Shown in pieces: positions 39,201-50,142 of a stretch of DNA of 61,900 nt. The notes under the pieces were generated by a model, which saw only the letters and a program-made list of their open reading frames with translations, had not been told where the DNA came from and made no database searches. Origin of the DNA: Pontibacter harenae (GTDB lineage Bacteria; Bacteroidota; Bacteroidia; Cytophagales; Hymenobacteraceae); assembly GCF_020907245.1 (NCBI RefSeq), contig NZ_JAJJWH010000023.1:1-61900 (forward strand), in the 5' to 3' direction. How positions within the stretch are numbered: position 1 is the first letter of the stretch; every line of letters starts with the position of its first letter. The position numbers were made by a program, and so were the translations under genes.

Positions 39201-39257
39201 GCAGAATGATAATGGAAAAAGCATAGCAAATATTTTTTACAGAACAGAGAAGAATAA

Positions 39258-40001
39258 ATGACCATTGATTATTTTATCTTGTACGTGTTGCTTGTTATTT
39301 TTCTGGCTACTTTAATCCGCTCGATCTTTGGTTTCGGTGAGTCGCTTGTTGCTGTTCCTTTGCTTGCCTTTCGTATTCCGCTCGAGGTTGCTGTTCCCCT
39401 TTCTGTACTTGTGTCTATCACGGTAGCGAGTGTAGTTGTAGTGCAGGACAGGCAACAGATACACTTCCGCAGTGCTGGCTGGTTGGTGCTCTTTACCATT
39501 TTAGGAATACCGCTTGGACTGATGCTACTAACTGCAGGCGATGAGCAAATTGTGAAGGCAGTACTTGGCTTCATCACTATCGCTTTCTCCCTATACTCTT
39601 TGTACGGCAAAGCCCCTATCGAGCTAAAAACCGATAGTAAAGGCTGGCTTTTCGGTTGTGGTTTTATTGCAGGAATATTGGGAGGTGCGTATGGGCTGAA
39701 CGGGCCGCCGCTAGTGGTGTACGGCGCCATGCGTCGCTGGTCTGCACAACATTTTCGAGCGACTTTGCAGGGGTATTACCTGCCAGCCAGCATGCTGGGT
39801 ATGCTAGGGTATTGGATTAAAGGACTGTGGACTACCCAGCTTACTTACTACTTTCTATGGAGCTTGCCCGTCATGATTCCTGCCATATTTATAGGTAGAA
39901 CCATTAACCGCCGCATGCACGGCGAAACTTTCTTTAAATATGTGTACTTTGGATTGATAGCTATTGGAGCTTTATTGCTGTACCAGTCGATTTTTAAATA
40001 A
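39258..40001 (+). CDS. TauE/SafE family sulfite exporter-like protein
   Basis: The 247-residue protein has seven to eight hydrophobic segments and the TauE/SafE signature repeated in both halves: RSIFGFGESLVAVPLLAF near residue 21 and AGILGGAYGLNGPPLVVYGA near residue 138. Family members export anions such as sulfite, sulfoacetate or sulfite-like organic acids. Position after a sugar symporter does not tell which. It may share a transcript with the symporter (57-base gap). Confidence 0.85.
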   Translation: MTIDYFILYVLLVIFLATLIRSIFGFGESLVAVPLLAFRIPLEVAVPLSVLVSITVASVVVVQDRQQIHFRSAGWLVLFTILGIPLGLMLLTAGDEQIVKAVLGFITIAFSLYSLYGKAPIELKTDSKGWLFGCGFIAGILGGAYGLNGPPLVVYGAMRRWSAQHFRATLQGYYLPASMLGMLGYWIKGLWTTQLTYYFLWSLPVMIPAIFIGRTINRRMHGETFFKYVYFGLIAIGALLLYQSIFK

Positions 40002-40176
40002 ATGTGAGCTAAATAGTAAAGGGGCATCATGTAAGCTCTTTTATTATTAAGTACTGGTTTTAACTTATCTTGTATTACACGCCTTCCCCAACTCCAGTCA
40101 TTTTTTAGTAACTTGTGGTTCCAATAATTTCATGCGGCTCATCAGGAGCCATTTCTTAACTATTTTAAAAACATAA

Positions 40177-42369
40177 ATGGTAAATAAAGTATTATCAGCA
40201 GGCAGGAAGTCAAGCCTGTTTTTTATGCTGGCACTTGCAAGCTGCACCTCAACCCAGACACAGACGCAATCGCAACAAACACAGGCAGCGATGGAACAGA
40301 AAAAAGAAAAAACAAACCCGCTGCTTGCCGAATGGACAGAACCGTACGGCGGAGTGCCCGCTTTCGATAAGATGAATCTGTCGGATTTGAAGCCAGCCGT
40401 AGAAAAGGGCATGGCCCTGCAGTTGGCTGAGGTGGAGGCAATCGCTAATAACACCAATCCTGCTACTTTTGAGAATACCATTGTGCCGCTAGAAAAAGCA
40501 GGCCAGGAACTAAGCAGGGCCTTAACATACTATGGCATCTGGAGTAGCAATATGTCATCGCCAGAGTTCAGGGCAATACAGGCAGAGCTGGCACCACAGC
40601 TTTCTGATTTCAGATCGAAAATCTCGCAGAACGAAAAGCTGTTTCAGCGTATCAAAGCGGTGTATGAGAATGCGCAGAAGAATCCGCTACCTGCCGACCA
40701 GCAGCGCGTGGTGCAGCTGGTGTATGAAGATTTTGCCATGGAGGGAGCCAACCTGGATGCGGCGGCCAAAGCACGTTATGCCGCAATTAATAAAGAATTA
40801 TCATCGCTCTACACTGACTTCTCAAACAACGTTTTGGCAGACGAAGAAAACTATGTTACCTACCTTACAAAAGACCAACTGAGCGGTTTACCTGAGTCTT
40901 TCATTAAAGCTGCCGCCAAAGCAGCAGCCGACCGAGGGCAGGAGGGTAAGTATGCTGTGACCAATACCCGCTCGTCTATGGATCAGTTTCTAACTTACTC
41001 CGACGAAAGAGCTTTGCGTGAGAAGGTGTGGAACACCTACTACTCCCGTGCCGACAATGGCGATAAATATGATAACAACGCCAACATAGCCAAAATTTTA
41101 GAGCTTCGGGATGAGCGTGTGGCCCTTTTAGGACAAGATAATTATGCCGAGTGGCGCTTGCAAAACCGCATGGCTAAAACACCAGATCGTGCCATGGATC
41201 TGATGAACGCGGTATGGCCAGCAGCGTTGGCAAGGGTGAAAGAAGAAGTAGCCGACATGCAAGCGGTAGCAGATGCCAGCGGGAAAAAGATAACAATAGC
41301 ACCCTGGGATTATCGTTATTACGCCGAAAAGGTGCGCAAACAAAAGTACGACCTTAACTCAGACGAAGTAAAGCAGTACCTGCAGTTAGATAACCTGACC
41401 CAAGCGCTATTCTTCACAGCTGGAGAGTTGTTCAACTTTAAGTTTACACCAGTGCCAGAGGGTGCTGTACCCGTTTTTCAGGAGGATGTGAAAGTATGGG
41501 AAGTAACCGATAAAACGACTGGAGCGCACATTGGACTATGGTACCTAGACCCGTTTGCACGCCAGGGCAAGCGCTCTGGAGCCTGGGCCACCACCTACCG
41601 CAGCCACACCACCTTTGATGGCAAAAAAACAGTGTTGGCCTCTAACAACTCTAACTTTGTAAAGCCTGCACCAGGCGAACCGTTGCTTATTTCTTGGGAC
41701 GATGCTACTACCTTCTTCCACGAGTTCGGACACGCGCTTCATTTCTTTGCATCAAAAGTAAAGTACCCAACCCTGAACAGCGGGGTGAGAGACTATACAG
41801 AGTTTCATTCACAGTTATTGGAGCGTTGGCTGTCTACCGACAAGGTGATCAATCAGTTTTTAAAGCACCACAAAACGGGCGAAGTGATGCCAGCGTCGCT
41901 GGTAGCCAAAATTAAGAAGGCCTCTACGTTCAACCAAGGCTTTACCACCACTGAGTTTCTGGCTTCTGCGTTAATGGATATGAAGTACCATACCGTTGAC
42001 CCGACAGGCATAGATCCAGATAAGTTTGAGAGAGAAACGCTTGCTGCCTTAAACATGCCGAAAGAGGTCGTGATGCGCCACCGTTCGCCGCATTTCGGAC
42101 ATGTGTTCTCAGGCGAGGGCTACGCTGCTGGTTATTACGGTTACCTGTGGGCCGACGTGCTTACATCGGATGCAGCAGAAGCATTTGAAGAGGCACCTAG
42201 TGGCTTTTACGATAAAGAGGTCGCAGCCAAGCTTGTAAAATATCTGTTCGCACCGAGAAATTCGATGGATCCCGCTGAGGCCTATAGGTTGTTCCGTGGC
42301 CGCGATGCGAAAATTGATGCGCTGATGCGTGACCGTGGTTTCCCTGTTCCTGGACAGCAAACAAAGTAG
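40177..42369 (+). CDS. M3 family peptidase, Dcp-like lipoprotein
   Basis: At 730 residues, this is an M3 family zinc metallopeptidase of the peptidyl-dipeptidase Dcp/oligopeptidase A type. An N-terminal lipoprotein signal (lipobox LASC near residue 23) places it in the envelope, unlike cytoplasmic Dcp. A low-complexity glutamine-threonine stretch (residues 26-40) follows. The zinc site is H515-E516-x2-H519 in FFHEFGHALHFF, with a third ligand in TEFHSQLLERW further on. The length is that of the family. It is monocistronic with a terminator at 42398-42437. Function: cleavage of short peptides in the periplasm. Confidence 0.95.
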   Translation: MVNKVLSAGRKSSLFFMLALASCTSTQTQTQSQQTQAAMEQKKEKTNPLLAEWTEPYGGVPAFDKMNLSDLKPAVEKGMALQLAEVEAIANNTNPATFENTIVPLEKAGQELSRALTYYGIWSSNMSSPEFRAIQAELAPQLSDFRSKISQNEKLFQRIKAVYENAQKNPLPADQQRVVQLVYEDFAMEGANLDAAAKARYAAINKELSSLYTDFSNNVLADEENYVTYLTKDQLSGLPESFIKAAAKAAADRGQEGKYAVTNTRSSMDQFLTYSDERALREKVWNTYYSRADNGDKYDNNANIAKILELRDERVALLGQDNYAEWRLQNRMAKTPDRAMDLMNAVWPAALARVKEEVADMQAVADASGKKITIAPWDYRYYAEKVRKQKYDLNSDEVKQYLQLDNLTQALFFTAGELFNFKFTPVPEGAVPVFQEDVKVWEVTDKTTGAHIGLWYLDPFARQGKRSGAWATTYRSHTTFDGKKTVLASNNSNFVKPAPGEPLLISWDDATTFFHEFGHALHFFASKVKYPTLNSGVRDYTEFHSQLLERWLSTDKVINQFLKHHKTGEVMPASLVAKIKKASTFNQGFTTTEFLASALMDMKYHTVDPTGIDPDKFERETLAALNMPKEVVMRHRSPHFGHVFSGEGYAAGYYGYLWADVLTSDAAEAFEEAPSGFYDKEVAAKLVKYLFAPRNSMDPAEAYRLFRGRDAKIDALMRDRGFPVPGQQTK

Positions 42370-42959
42370 ACTGAGTATCTTATTGGATATAAACTTTAAA
42401 ATGAAATGAGCTGCCCTTGGGTAGCTCATTTCATTTTATGCAAAACCAGGATTATCAGAGAAAATCTTGATCAACAGCTAGACAGAATAAATAATATGAG
42501 AGTTGCTGGACCTTGAGAGGTTGGCCGATTATCAGCCAATAGCTATGGTATAGCTGATATTCAGAAGAACAAATTGATACGTTTGGTTCCTACTTGTATT
42601 TAGTGATAGGAACTAAAGTAGGTTCACTAAATAAACGATTCAGTTCTATATTACCATGATTCGTGCATGGATTTATCCAATTTATTCATGGATTACTGGA
42701 GTTTGTGTATATTCTGTTGCATTTAGTCAGTTATGCCATCAAGTATTGCTCTCCATCTAGAAAGCCTTTCATCGAGATCAATACTTGGTGAGAGGAAATA
42801 TCCTGATAGGGCTACCAGTTCAGAAACAGCTCCTCTTCTTACTTTAGGAGCAGGTAACATTAGCCGCAGCATAGATGAAAGGTCTTGTCGTTTTGGTGCC
42901 AGTGGGTATGCTCGCTATAGCCGATTCATCTATATGAATTAAAATCGTATCTTGTTCTT
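42370..42959. other. Intergenic region upstream of GH67-like gene
   Basis: A 590-base gap with one terminator at 42398-42437. The 69-codon frame at 42733-42942 has no family-like features. No further structure is recognised. Confidence 0.35.
42398..42437. terminator. Bidirectional-looking terminator after M3 peptidase
   Basis: AAAATGAAATGAGCTGCCC (42398-42416) pairs with GGGTAGCTCATTTCATTTT (42419-42437), perfect except one G-T pair, around a 2-base loop. Confidence 0.8.
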
Positions 42960-45125
42960 ATGGTATTTATCAACAGAATTGTTTTCAGCCTCTTGTTATG
43001 CTGTATGGCGGGCATTCAGGCAGGATTTGCGCAAAGAGTGTATGTGCAGTACGATGCAGCTACCCCTCAGGCAGCTTATGCCTCCAAGCAGTTGAAAGAA
43101 GCTCTTTTGGCGCAAAAGTATACTGTGCTTAATGATCAGAAAGGGTCAGATTTTTTGATCAGGCTAGGAGTAGACACTGCCAGGTTGGAAAGTGAAGCTT
43201 TTAACATCGTACCAGAGCAGAACAGCATTATCATCATGGGAGGCGACAACAGAGGGATGATCTATGGCAGCCTCTCGCTTGCGGAAAGTATACAGCATGG
43301 CATGCGCCTGAAGCAAGTCCAAAAGCGCAGCGAAAAACCACATTATCCCTTTCGTGCCATCAAGCATAACACCCCCTGGTATTCCTACCGATCAAGTTCT
43401 GCCCTGGATCAGCATTATGAAACAGTGCGGGATGTGCGTTATTGGGAGGCATTTTTGGATATGATGGCTGAAAACCGTTTCAATTCCCTTTCCCTCTGGA
43501 ATCTTCACCCTTTTGTGTATATGATAAGTCCGAAGAACTTTCTGGAGGCCAGCCCATTCAGCGAGACTGAAATGAAAGAGTGGCAACAGCTGCACCAGGA
43601 AATATTTCGGATGGCCCACGAACGTGACATCGATACCTATATCATTCCCTTCAACATCTTTGTAAGTCCGGAATTTGCTGAAGCCTATGGGGTGGCGCAC
43701 GAAAATGTATACCCTAATTATTATGTATCTGGAGACACCTCTGAAATTGTAAAACGCTACATGCGGGAGAGCATCACCCAGATGTTCCAAGAGTATCCCA
43801 CCCTTACTGGCCTTGGCCTTACACTCGGCGAAGGAATCGCAGGCATGACCCCTCAGCAACGGGAGGATTGAATTTATGACACCTACATTGAAGGTATGCG
43901 ACAAGTAGGACGGCCGCTAAAACTGGTTCATCGAATTCCTTTTTCCAGTACCACCGAATCGTTGGGGGCAACTAGTGTAGACCTGGAGCGACTCACCCGA
44001 AAATCTATTGAAAGGGAAGCGGCGCTGGATTTTATTCAGGAGCCTATCAGGACTGACTTAAAGTACAACTGGTCTCATGCGCACTCTACGCCAAAGCTGG
44101 TAAAGGTGCATGGAGGGGAGATGTTCGATACCTTTTATAACCCCATGCCGCATGGCTATAAGATTACCTACACCGCTCGTAACGAAGATTTCTTTGCCCT
44201 TCGCTGGGGTGTTCCGTCTTTTATTCTTGCTCATGTTGCCCAAAACAGCCAGCCTTATGTAGGGGGATATTTTATCGGGTCAGAAACCTATATTCCTGCA
44301 AAAGATTATTTCACAGCCGTGGAGGCACCTGTAGACTGGCAGTGGGCATTTGCAAGGCAGTGGTTGTTTTATAAGTTATGGGGAAGGTTGCTTTACAATC
44401 CTGCTACTCCAGATCAGGTATTCCAGAATGACTTTACCATGCGCTATGGTCAAAAGGGCAAAGATTTGTTACAGGCATTTTCCCTGGCCTCGTCCACTCA
44501 GTTGCGCCTTGCCTCGCTCTTCGATTCCAGGTGGGATTTCACTCTCTATGGCGAAGGGTTTGTGGCCCTGATAGGGGACAGTACCCAATACATTTTTGTG
44601 GATGCCCTTATCAACCAGCCGACCCTGGACCCAGACTATGTGTCGGTGAAGGACTATGTGCAGAAAAACTTGGCAAGATCGTTTGAAAAAGAGAAAGTTA
44701 CTCCGCCTGTGCTGATCCAGATGCTAGAACGCGATAGCCAAAAAGCCCTGCGCCTGGTGAAAGGAATCGACACCAAAAATAATGCTTCTCTGATGTACGA
44801 GGTGGCTGATGTGAAAACCTGGGCAAATCTAGGCCTGCATCTTGCTGAAAAGCTAAAAGGTGCTGTAGCGCTTCAGACCTACCGGACCAAAGGAGGGAAA
44901 GAAAACCAGCAAAAAGCGGTGGCACACCTGCAAAAAGCACTGGGATATTGGGACGAAGTCATCAAAATAACTCGCCCCATCTACAAAGACATGCCTCTGA
45001 CGCATTATAACGGAAGCAGCCATGACCGCAATGACAACAATCTGTTCCATTGGGCACTCATCAAGTCGGAAGTTGCCAGAGATTTTGAAATTGCAAAAGA
45101 AGCAACCGTCCTGCACATGAAGTAA
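42960..45125 (+). pseudogene. GH67-like glycoside hydrolase with in-frame TGA
   Basis: A single frame of about 721 codons interrupted only by TGA at 43869-43871. Both parts read in the same frame, and the junction would be QQREDWIYDTYIEG if TGA were TGG (Trp), so this is one gene with a nonsense change or a sequence error. It has a signal peptide (FSLLLCCMAGIQAGFAQ), an alpha-glucuronidase GH67-type N-terminal domain (residues 25-120), then a (beta/alpha)8 region (NRFNSLSLWNLHPF near residue 175; TGLGLTLGEGI near residue 290). It resembles enzymes annotated as alpha-glucuronidases or galacturonidases; the exact substrate is unknown. It is convergent with the decayed apiosidase gene. Confidence 0.7.
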
Positions 45126-45232
45126 CAGCAGAGTTACTTTAAGGAGGGGGGACCAACAGAAGAAGGTTGTCTACAATACTAGAGGTACCTGGATGGCTGG
45201 ATAAGAATAAGTAGCTTATCTTAGAATTAACT

Positions 45233-45285
45233 AAGAGCCGTATTCAAATGATCATTTTCCTGATCACTGAATACGGCTCTTTTTA
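45233..45285. terminator. Bidirectional terminator between convergent genes
   Basis: AAGAGCCGTATTCA (45233-45246) pairs with TGAATACGGCTCTT (45268-45281), followed by T residues. It ends both the GH67-like and apiosidase-like genes. Confidence 0.85.
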
Positions 45286-45308
45286 TACCTTTTAGATAAA
45301 GGATGGAT

Positions 45309-47244
45309 TTAACGACTTTGCAATATTTTAGCAGCCCAGTCTGTTGAAGCTGGATTAGAATTATCTGGAAAGTTAGGTATGGTCAGGTTTCCTCTTCGGT
45401 CAGATTTTAGCTGTTCTGGTGTTTTCCATTCTCCATTTCTAGGATTAAACCACTGGAAGGTATAATAAGTGTTCTTTTTCAATCCACTGATCTTCGGCAG
45501 CTCTGCCTTATTTTCAAAGTATAGCAACGCGAAATCTTTTTCTGGATGCATCATCATGAAGGACCAACCATCTAAACCACGCACCGAACTGGCTTTTGAT
45601 TTTTGTGGATGGAGGTAATTATGGTTGGGCTGCAACTGCTGATAACGTGCCCCTTCAGAAAGAACAAAGGCTCTCAGGTGCTGCATCTGTTTTCCTGATT
45701 CGTATTGCAGGGCATCCCAGATTTGAGGGCGGGCTCCAGCAGGCTCTCCTGTAGTGGTCGTATCATAAGCAGCGGTGCCATGCACATGACCTGCTAAACC
45801 TCCAGAAAGAACGGAGCCATACATTTGCGCCCGTGCAAAATAATTGTCTCGGTCTGAGTTGGCTGGTGGTGTTTCGCCTCCTGGCTTGTTGATTTCATGG
45901 TTCCAGCCAGTATAGTAAGGCTCAAAGTTAATGGCAGGATAGGGAGGATTCAGGTGAAAAAGTGTGTCCATTGCCCCATAGAAACCATGATCCCTAGGTT
46001 TGTTACCGACGCTGTGCATGTCGAGCCAGGGCACTTCTTTACTGTGGCCAAAGGTAGTGTATGTCGAGTGGTCGATCAGGGCGGTGTGCAGCTGGCCAAA
46101 GGGCGGTGGTCCGTACTTGTTCAGGTGATAAGTCAGGGCCTCGTTGAACTGCTCTGCGGTCAGACTGAATTCCTTGGGAATCCAGTCCAGGTAAATGCCA
46201 CTGAATAAAAACTTATAAGCGCCGTAGCGCGCAATCAGGTATTGGACGTAGCGCGCAAAGGTCTCATTAAAGTCGTAGTAAGCGTTCCAAGATGGTCCAG
46301 CATCACGGCGTACAGTCTCCAACAGGGGCACAAAACCTTTCTCTGACATGTATTGCATTTTCTTGTCCAAGCTCTGAAAATAAGCTGGGTTTATTTGGTT
46401 GAAGTCTGAAACGCCTTTGTGTTTCTCAGACATAGCAAATGGCAGGTTCCCATATTCGTCCCGCATATTTTTGGCAGTAAAAGTGCCCCAGTAGCTCAGG
46501 CCGCCAGAAGCGTCTGTTCCCTTTTTTTGGGCCACATCATAACCGAATTTTTCCCAAGCATTGCGCAAAACACTCCGTTTTCGTCGGAATAGGTACTGAG
46601 GTTTGAGTCTGTGTCCCAGTTAGGGAAAGCGGCAATCATACTGACGGAGTTATACCCTTGGTTTTTTCGATAGTGGATGGCGTCTTCAAAGCCGATGCCA
46701 GGGCCAGGGCGATAATCATCTGAGGTGGGCGCATGGCGGAACGGCAGCCGCCACGTGGTGCCTGCCAGCCAAGTGTCACCTACCATAAAGTATGAAGTTT
46801 CGTCCGCATACTGCAGCGCATGCACATTGGGTGTGGCATGCACAAAGCCGCGACGGTTGGGGTTTTCCTCCTTCTCGTTCTCTGTCCATTCCACAGCATT
46901 GAACCTGCCAGTTTTTTGGTTTAACCCCATATCATCTTTCTGGTTTGAACCACTGACCCATTCCCATTGACCAGGCTTAGTCCCTACAAGTCGTACCTTA
47001 ACACATTGTCACCATCCCAGAATCCGTACACGCGCTTAGAAAAACCAGGGCCTTTCAAATCCACTCATACAGTCACATCTGCTTAGTAATTAGCATAGGT
47101 GTTTTCTGCCTTCAACGTTATCTCCTGCATTTCCCACACATGAGCATCGGTAGCCGAAGAAGTTTGAAAAGCAATTGTCTGAAAGCTGACCAACCATAAA
47201 ACTAGTAGGCAGAAAGAGTGGAGGTATAATCCTTTAATGTGCAT
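45309..47244 (-). pseudogene. Apiosidase-like (DUF4038/DUF5060) glycosidase, multiply broken
   Basis: By six-frame reading the gene starts at ATG 47244 (signal peptide SFCLLVLWLVSFQTIA) and would give about 645 residues. Lesions seen are a TAA at 47083-47085, a TGA at 47065-47067 (Trp expected in VTVWVDLKGPGF), a one-base loss near 46998-47005 within the DUF5060 signature GFWDGDNV...VRLVG, and a one-base loss near 46566-46572 (reading GVFLRNAW). Two intact downstream parts remain: the catalytic domain start (FMVGDTWLAGTTWR) and the (beta/alpha)8 barrel with its C-terminal beta domain. The family cleaves apiose or related side chains of pectin. With four breaks it is a genuine decay product. 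Confidence 0.8.
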
Positions 47245-48273
47245 GAAAAATTAGGTATAAATGGTTTTGGTACTACCTGTAGAAAAACAAAAACTATAGT
47301 AAATAAAAGAGCAGAAAGAACCCAGCTATTCTTTGTTTTTCTTCCTGGGATCTCATTATTAGCAAGACTCAAAGAGCCACAAAACATGATGCGCAATTTT
47401 AACTATACGGTGTCTTTGAGGCTTCCTGATTCTATTTACTTTCTGGATCGATGGACATAAGCGGCAGGATAGGAGAGAAGTAAGGAAAGTATCTACTTTC
47501 TTGACCTTCCTTGCAAAAGACCGAACACAACATCTTATTGAACTAGTTTCGCTGTTTTCAAGAGCTACCGAATCTGTTGACGTTTTTCTTTCACGTCAGT
47601 AAACTTCATGTCAACTTATTCCGTGTTAGGGAAGTAAAGGTAAAATCAGAAGCATATAGCCTGTAGCTTTCGCAGCTAGTGACAGCCAGTGGGTTTGGGC
47701 TCAGTAACAACGCAAGATTACAATGAAAAAGGAAAAGGTATGAGTGATATGAAAAAGGGAGTACTCATTTGTGTGGGTGTTGTTCTAATCCTAGCGGTGA
47801 TAGTGCTTATCGATATACTACAATAGCTTAAGCTGTCTGATTGCAAAAAGCAATACCTCATTGAACTGGAGGAAAAACTTGAGCATTGTGCTGCTAAAAA
47901 GAACCCATAGTACAAAAGCACACCATAGGTACTTTGGCAAAAGCCAGTAAAATCAAGAAACAAGTAGCCACTCCGTAGCGCTTGATGTTGCTTTAATGAG
48001 GTTTCGAAAGTGAAGGAGCATTAAAAAAAATAAAATGGGGACTGGCTCAGGCTGTAAGTATCCTAAGTAGATTCGTGCCTCTGAGCTTCATGTTTTTTCT
48101 GTCAGCTGCTCCTATTAGGAGGACATCTTAGGATTCAAAGACTTGACTTTACCTCCAGCTGTTGGGTCTCCTTTCATAGGCGTGTCCTGCCCTTGGGGTG
48201 GTTTTCCGTAACATTTTCCAGTTGACGCCGTGATAAGGTCTTAAGTCGATGTACCGTCACCAACTATACTACC
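47245..48273. other. Gap with a possible broken small membrane protein
   Basis: About 1 kb without a convincing full gene. The one structured element is the short frame at 47740-47910, listed separately. The remainder, including 47911-48273, contains no recognisable gene or hairpin. Confidence 0.35.
47740..47910 (+). pseudogene. Small single-pass membrane protein interrupted by TAG (candidate)
   Basis: ATG 47740 opens a 28-codon peptide ending in TAG at 47824-47826: MSDMKKGVLICVG then a hydrophobic VVLILAVIVLIDIL. If TAG is read through, the same frame continues for 27 codons of charged, helix-like sequence (YLIELEEKLEHC) to a stop at 47908. The full 56-residue product would be a plausible tail-anchored type small protein. 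I cannot assign a family, and a chance frame is possible. Confidence 0.25.
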
Positions 48274-49233
48274 ATGATAACAAGCAGAAATTTAAAGTGG
48301 AGCGTTGTTCTTCACTACACATGGAAGAGCATGCTTTACTACCTGCTCTTGTCTGTGGCAGTGTATCTGATGCACGACTACTTCGCTGCCCTTGAGCTGC
48401 ACTTGCCTTTCAACACTATCTCAGCCCTAAGCACGGCGCTGGCTATATTCTTGGGCTTTAAGAACAACAATGCCTATGACAGGTGGTGGGAGGGCCGTAA
48501 AATATGGGGCTTGCTGGTAAATTACAGTCGTGCTTGGGCACGGGAGGTGATCACAATGGTTATACCGCCCGATGTCACACAGGCCGAAGAGGTAAAGGAC
48601 TTGCAGCGTCGTATGGTGTACAGGCACATTGCCTTTGTTCATGCACTTCGTGTGTTCCTTCGCAAAAAGCACTCCTACAACGAAACAAACCAAATAGAAA
48701 TATACGAGGAGTCGAATGAGTATAACGATACAGCTACGTTTCTCATCCCAAACGAGTACAAGGTGTTCTGTCATAAGAAAAATCCTCCAAATTACCTGCT
48801 GGAGCTGCAGGGCGAAGACTTAAGAAGGGCCTACAACAAAGGTTGGCTTTCAGATTACAGGTTTGTGAGACTGGAGGAGACGCTGGTGGAGTTCAATAAC
48901 ATTCAAGGCAGGAGCGAGCGGATCAAGAACACGCCGTTCCCTAGGCAGTACAGCTTTTTCTCCCGTGTGTTTGTTTTCATACACGCCTCTCTGCTTCCAT
49001 TTGTCTTTGTGGATGAGCTGGGTTGGGCTTCTATACCTGTCTCCGTCATCATCTCCTTTGTGTTTCTGTGCCTCGACCTGGTGGGTGAGCGCGCCGAAGA
49101 CCCTTTCGAGAACAGGCTAGAGGATGTGCCGCTCACAGCACTTAGCATGACAATCGAAACGAATTTGAAGGAACAGTGGGGAAGCAAAGACTTTCCTTCG
49201 CCGAAGCAGGCGTATGATGGTGTTGTCTTCTAA
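48274..49233 (+). CDS. Bestrophin-family membrane protein (UPF0187)
   Basis: At 319 residues, it belongs to the bacterial bestrophin/UPF0187 family of anion (or cation) channels. The N terminus is MITSRNLKWSVVLHYTWKSM, with the family-conserved segment FLGFKNNNAYDRWWEGRKIWG near residue 60 (FKNNNAYDRWWEGR core) and LVNYSRAWARE after it. Two pairs of hydrophobic segments (residues 18-65 and 230-270) and the soluble acidic C terminus (VGERAEDPFENRLEDVP) fit. It probably forms a pentameric channel. No operon partner is apparent. Confidence 0.9.
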   Translation: MITSRNLKWSVVLHYTWKSMLYYLLLSVAVYLMHDYFAALELHLPFNTISALSTALAIFLGFKNNNAYDRWWEGRKIWGLLVNYSRAWAREVITMVIPPDVTQAEEVKDLQRRMVYRHIAFVHALRVFLRKKHSYNETNQIEIYEESNEYNDTATFLIPNEYKVFCHKKNPPNYLLELQGEDLRRAYNKGWLSDYRFVRLEETLVEFNNIQGRSERIKNTPFPRQYSFFSRVFVFIHASLLPFVFVDELGWASIPVSVIISFVFLCLDLVGERAEDPFENRLEDVPLTALSMTIETNLKEQWGSKDFPSPKQAYDGVVF

Positions 49234-50142
49234 TAATTTAGGAGACAACAGCGCTTTTTTATCCTCCATCTGGTGCCCTTACGACCACGAATGTCTGTAT
49301 GTGGCTTTTCGGTCACCTTTTAGATGGCAGGGCTATAAACTTGCCCCGCAACTGGCCGATGCCATCTGAAATGAAGTGCTAACTAAGCAGCTTATTATAG
49401 CGCGTTGTTAAGTTTAACAAAACATATTTCCAGGTATGGTGCGAGCTGTCGTCATCAATTCGTGGCAGTAGAGTTATCTAAAATTACAACATTTCCTAAA
49501 ACAGCTTTCTTGATTTATGAAAAGCCTCGAGCGTTCAATGTCGATTAAGTAACAACCTTTTTTTTAAAGACGGAGTCTATCAACTAATTAGCGAAAGTCA
49601 AAATTTGGCTGATTGGCTGGACCTGCTGTGTCAAGCATTGTGCCGCTGAACATTTAATGTGTCCAACCATATATACTGCCTTTTATACTATATTATAACT
49701 GCTTTTAACCTGCCATGGGAGACAATGAATACAGTATAATGCTACATCATGTGCTGAGATGACCCGTCCTGAAAAGTGTTGACCCTACAGATAAGCTTAC
49801 GATTATTGACCTCTATACGAGCAGGAGACTGAGAAACCCAAAAGAAGTAGAAAACAGTATCGACAAATACCCGCCGTTTCACCCAGTTGTTCCCGTTCCA
49901 CCCGACCACCTGAAAATAAAGAAAGATGGAAAGTATGACATCAACTGGAAAAAGCGACTTGATGAAAAACAGCCTGCTTCTCTAAAAAAGAGCAGAATCA
50001 CTACAACGCATGAAGCTAATATTCTATTACCGAAACCATCATACATTATAGACCACAACCAATATTTCCATAGCACCTTTTCTTTTTCGAAAAATATAAA
50101 GTCAAATTAATATTAAATTTTATAAATAGAAGCTCAAGACTT
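49234..50142. other. Gap with an unassigned open frame lacking a start
   Basis: This 909-base gap starts without a hairpin after bestrophin. From about 49768 to 50109 the plus strand has a roughly 110-codon open frame with no start codon. It reads DLYTSRRLRNPKEV, then YPPFHPVVPVPPDHLK and DINWKKRLDEK, then ends at TAA. The proline-rich, charged composition looks like real coding sequence. I do not recognise the family; it may be a decayed gene end. Confidence 0.3.

Noticed and set aside
42733..42942. 69-codon frame before the GH67-like gene
   Set aside because: No motif, signal or membrane segment, and no ribosome binding site of note.
43869..47085. Stop-codon reassignment as explanation for several in-frame stops
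   Set aside because: Neighbouring intact genes end normally with TAA, TAG and TGA, and one broken gene also has frameshifts, so recoding is not supported.
47239..47460. 73-codon plus-strand frame overlapping the start of the apiosidase pseudogene
   Set aside because: It begins opposite the signal peptide start of the minus-strand pseudogene and shows no coding features.
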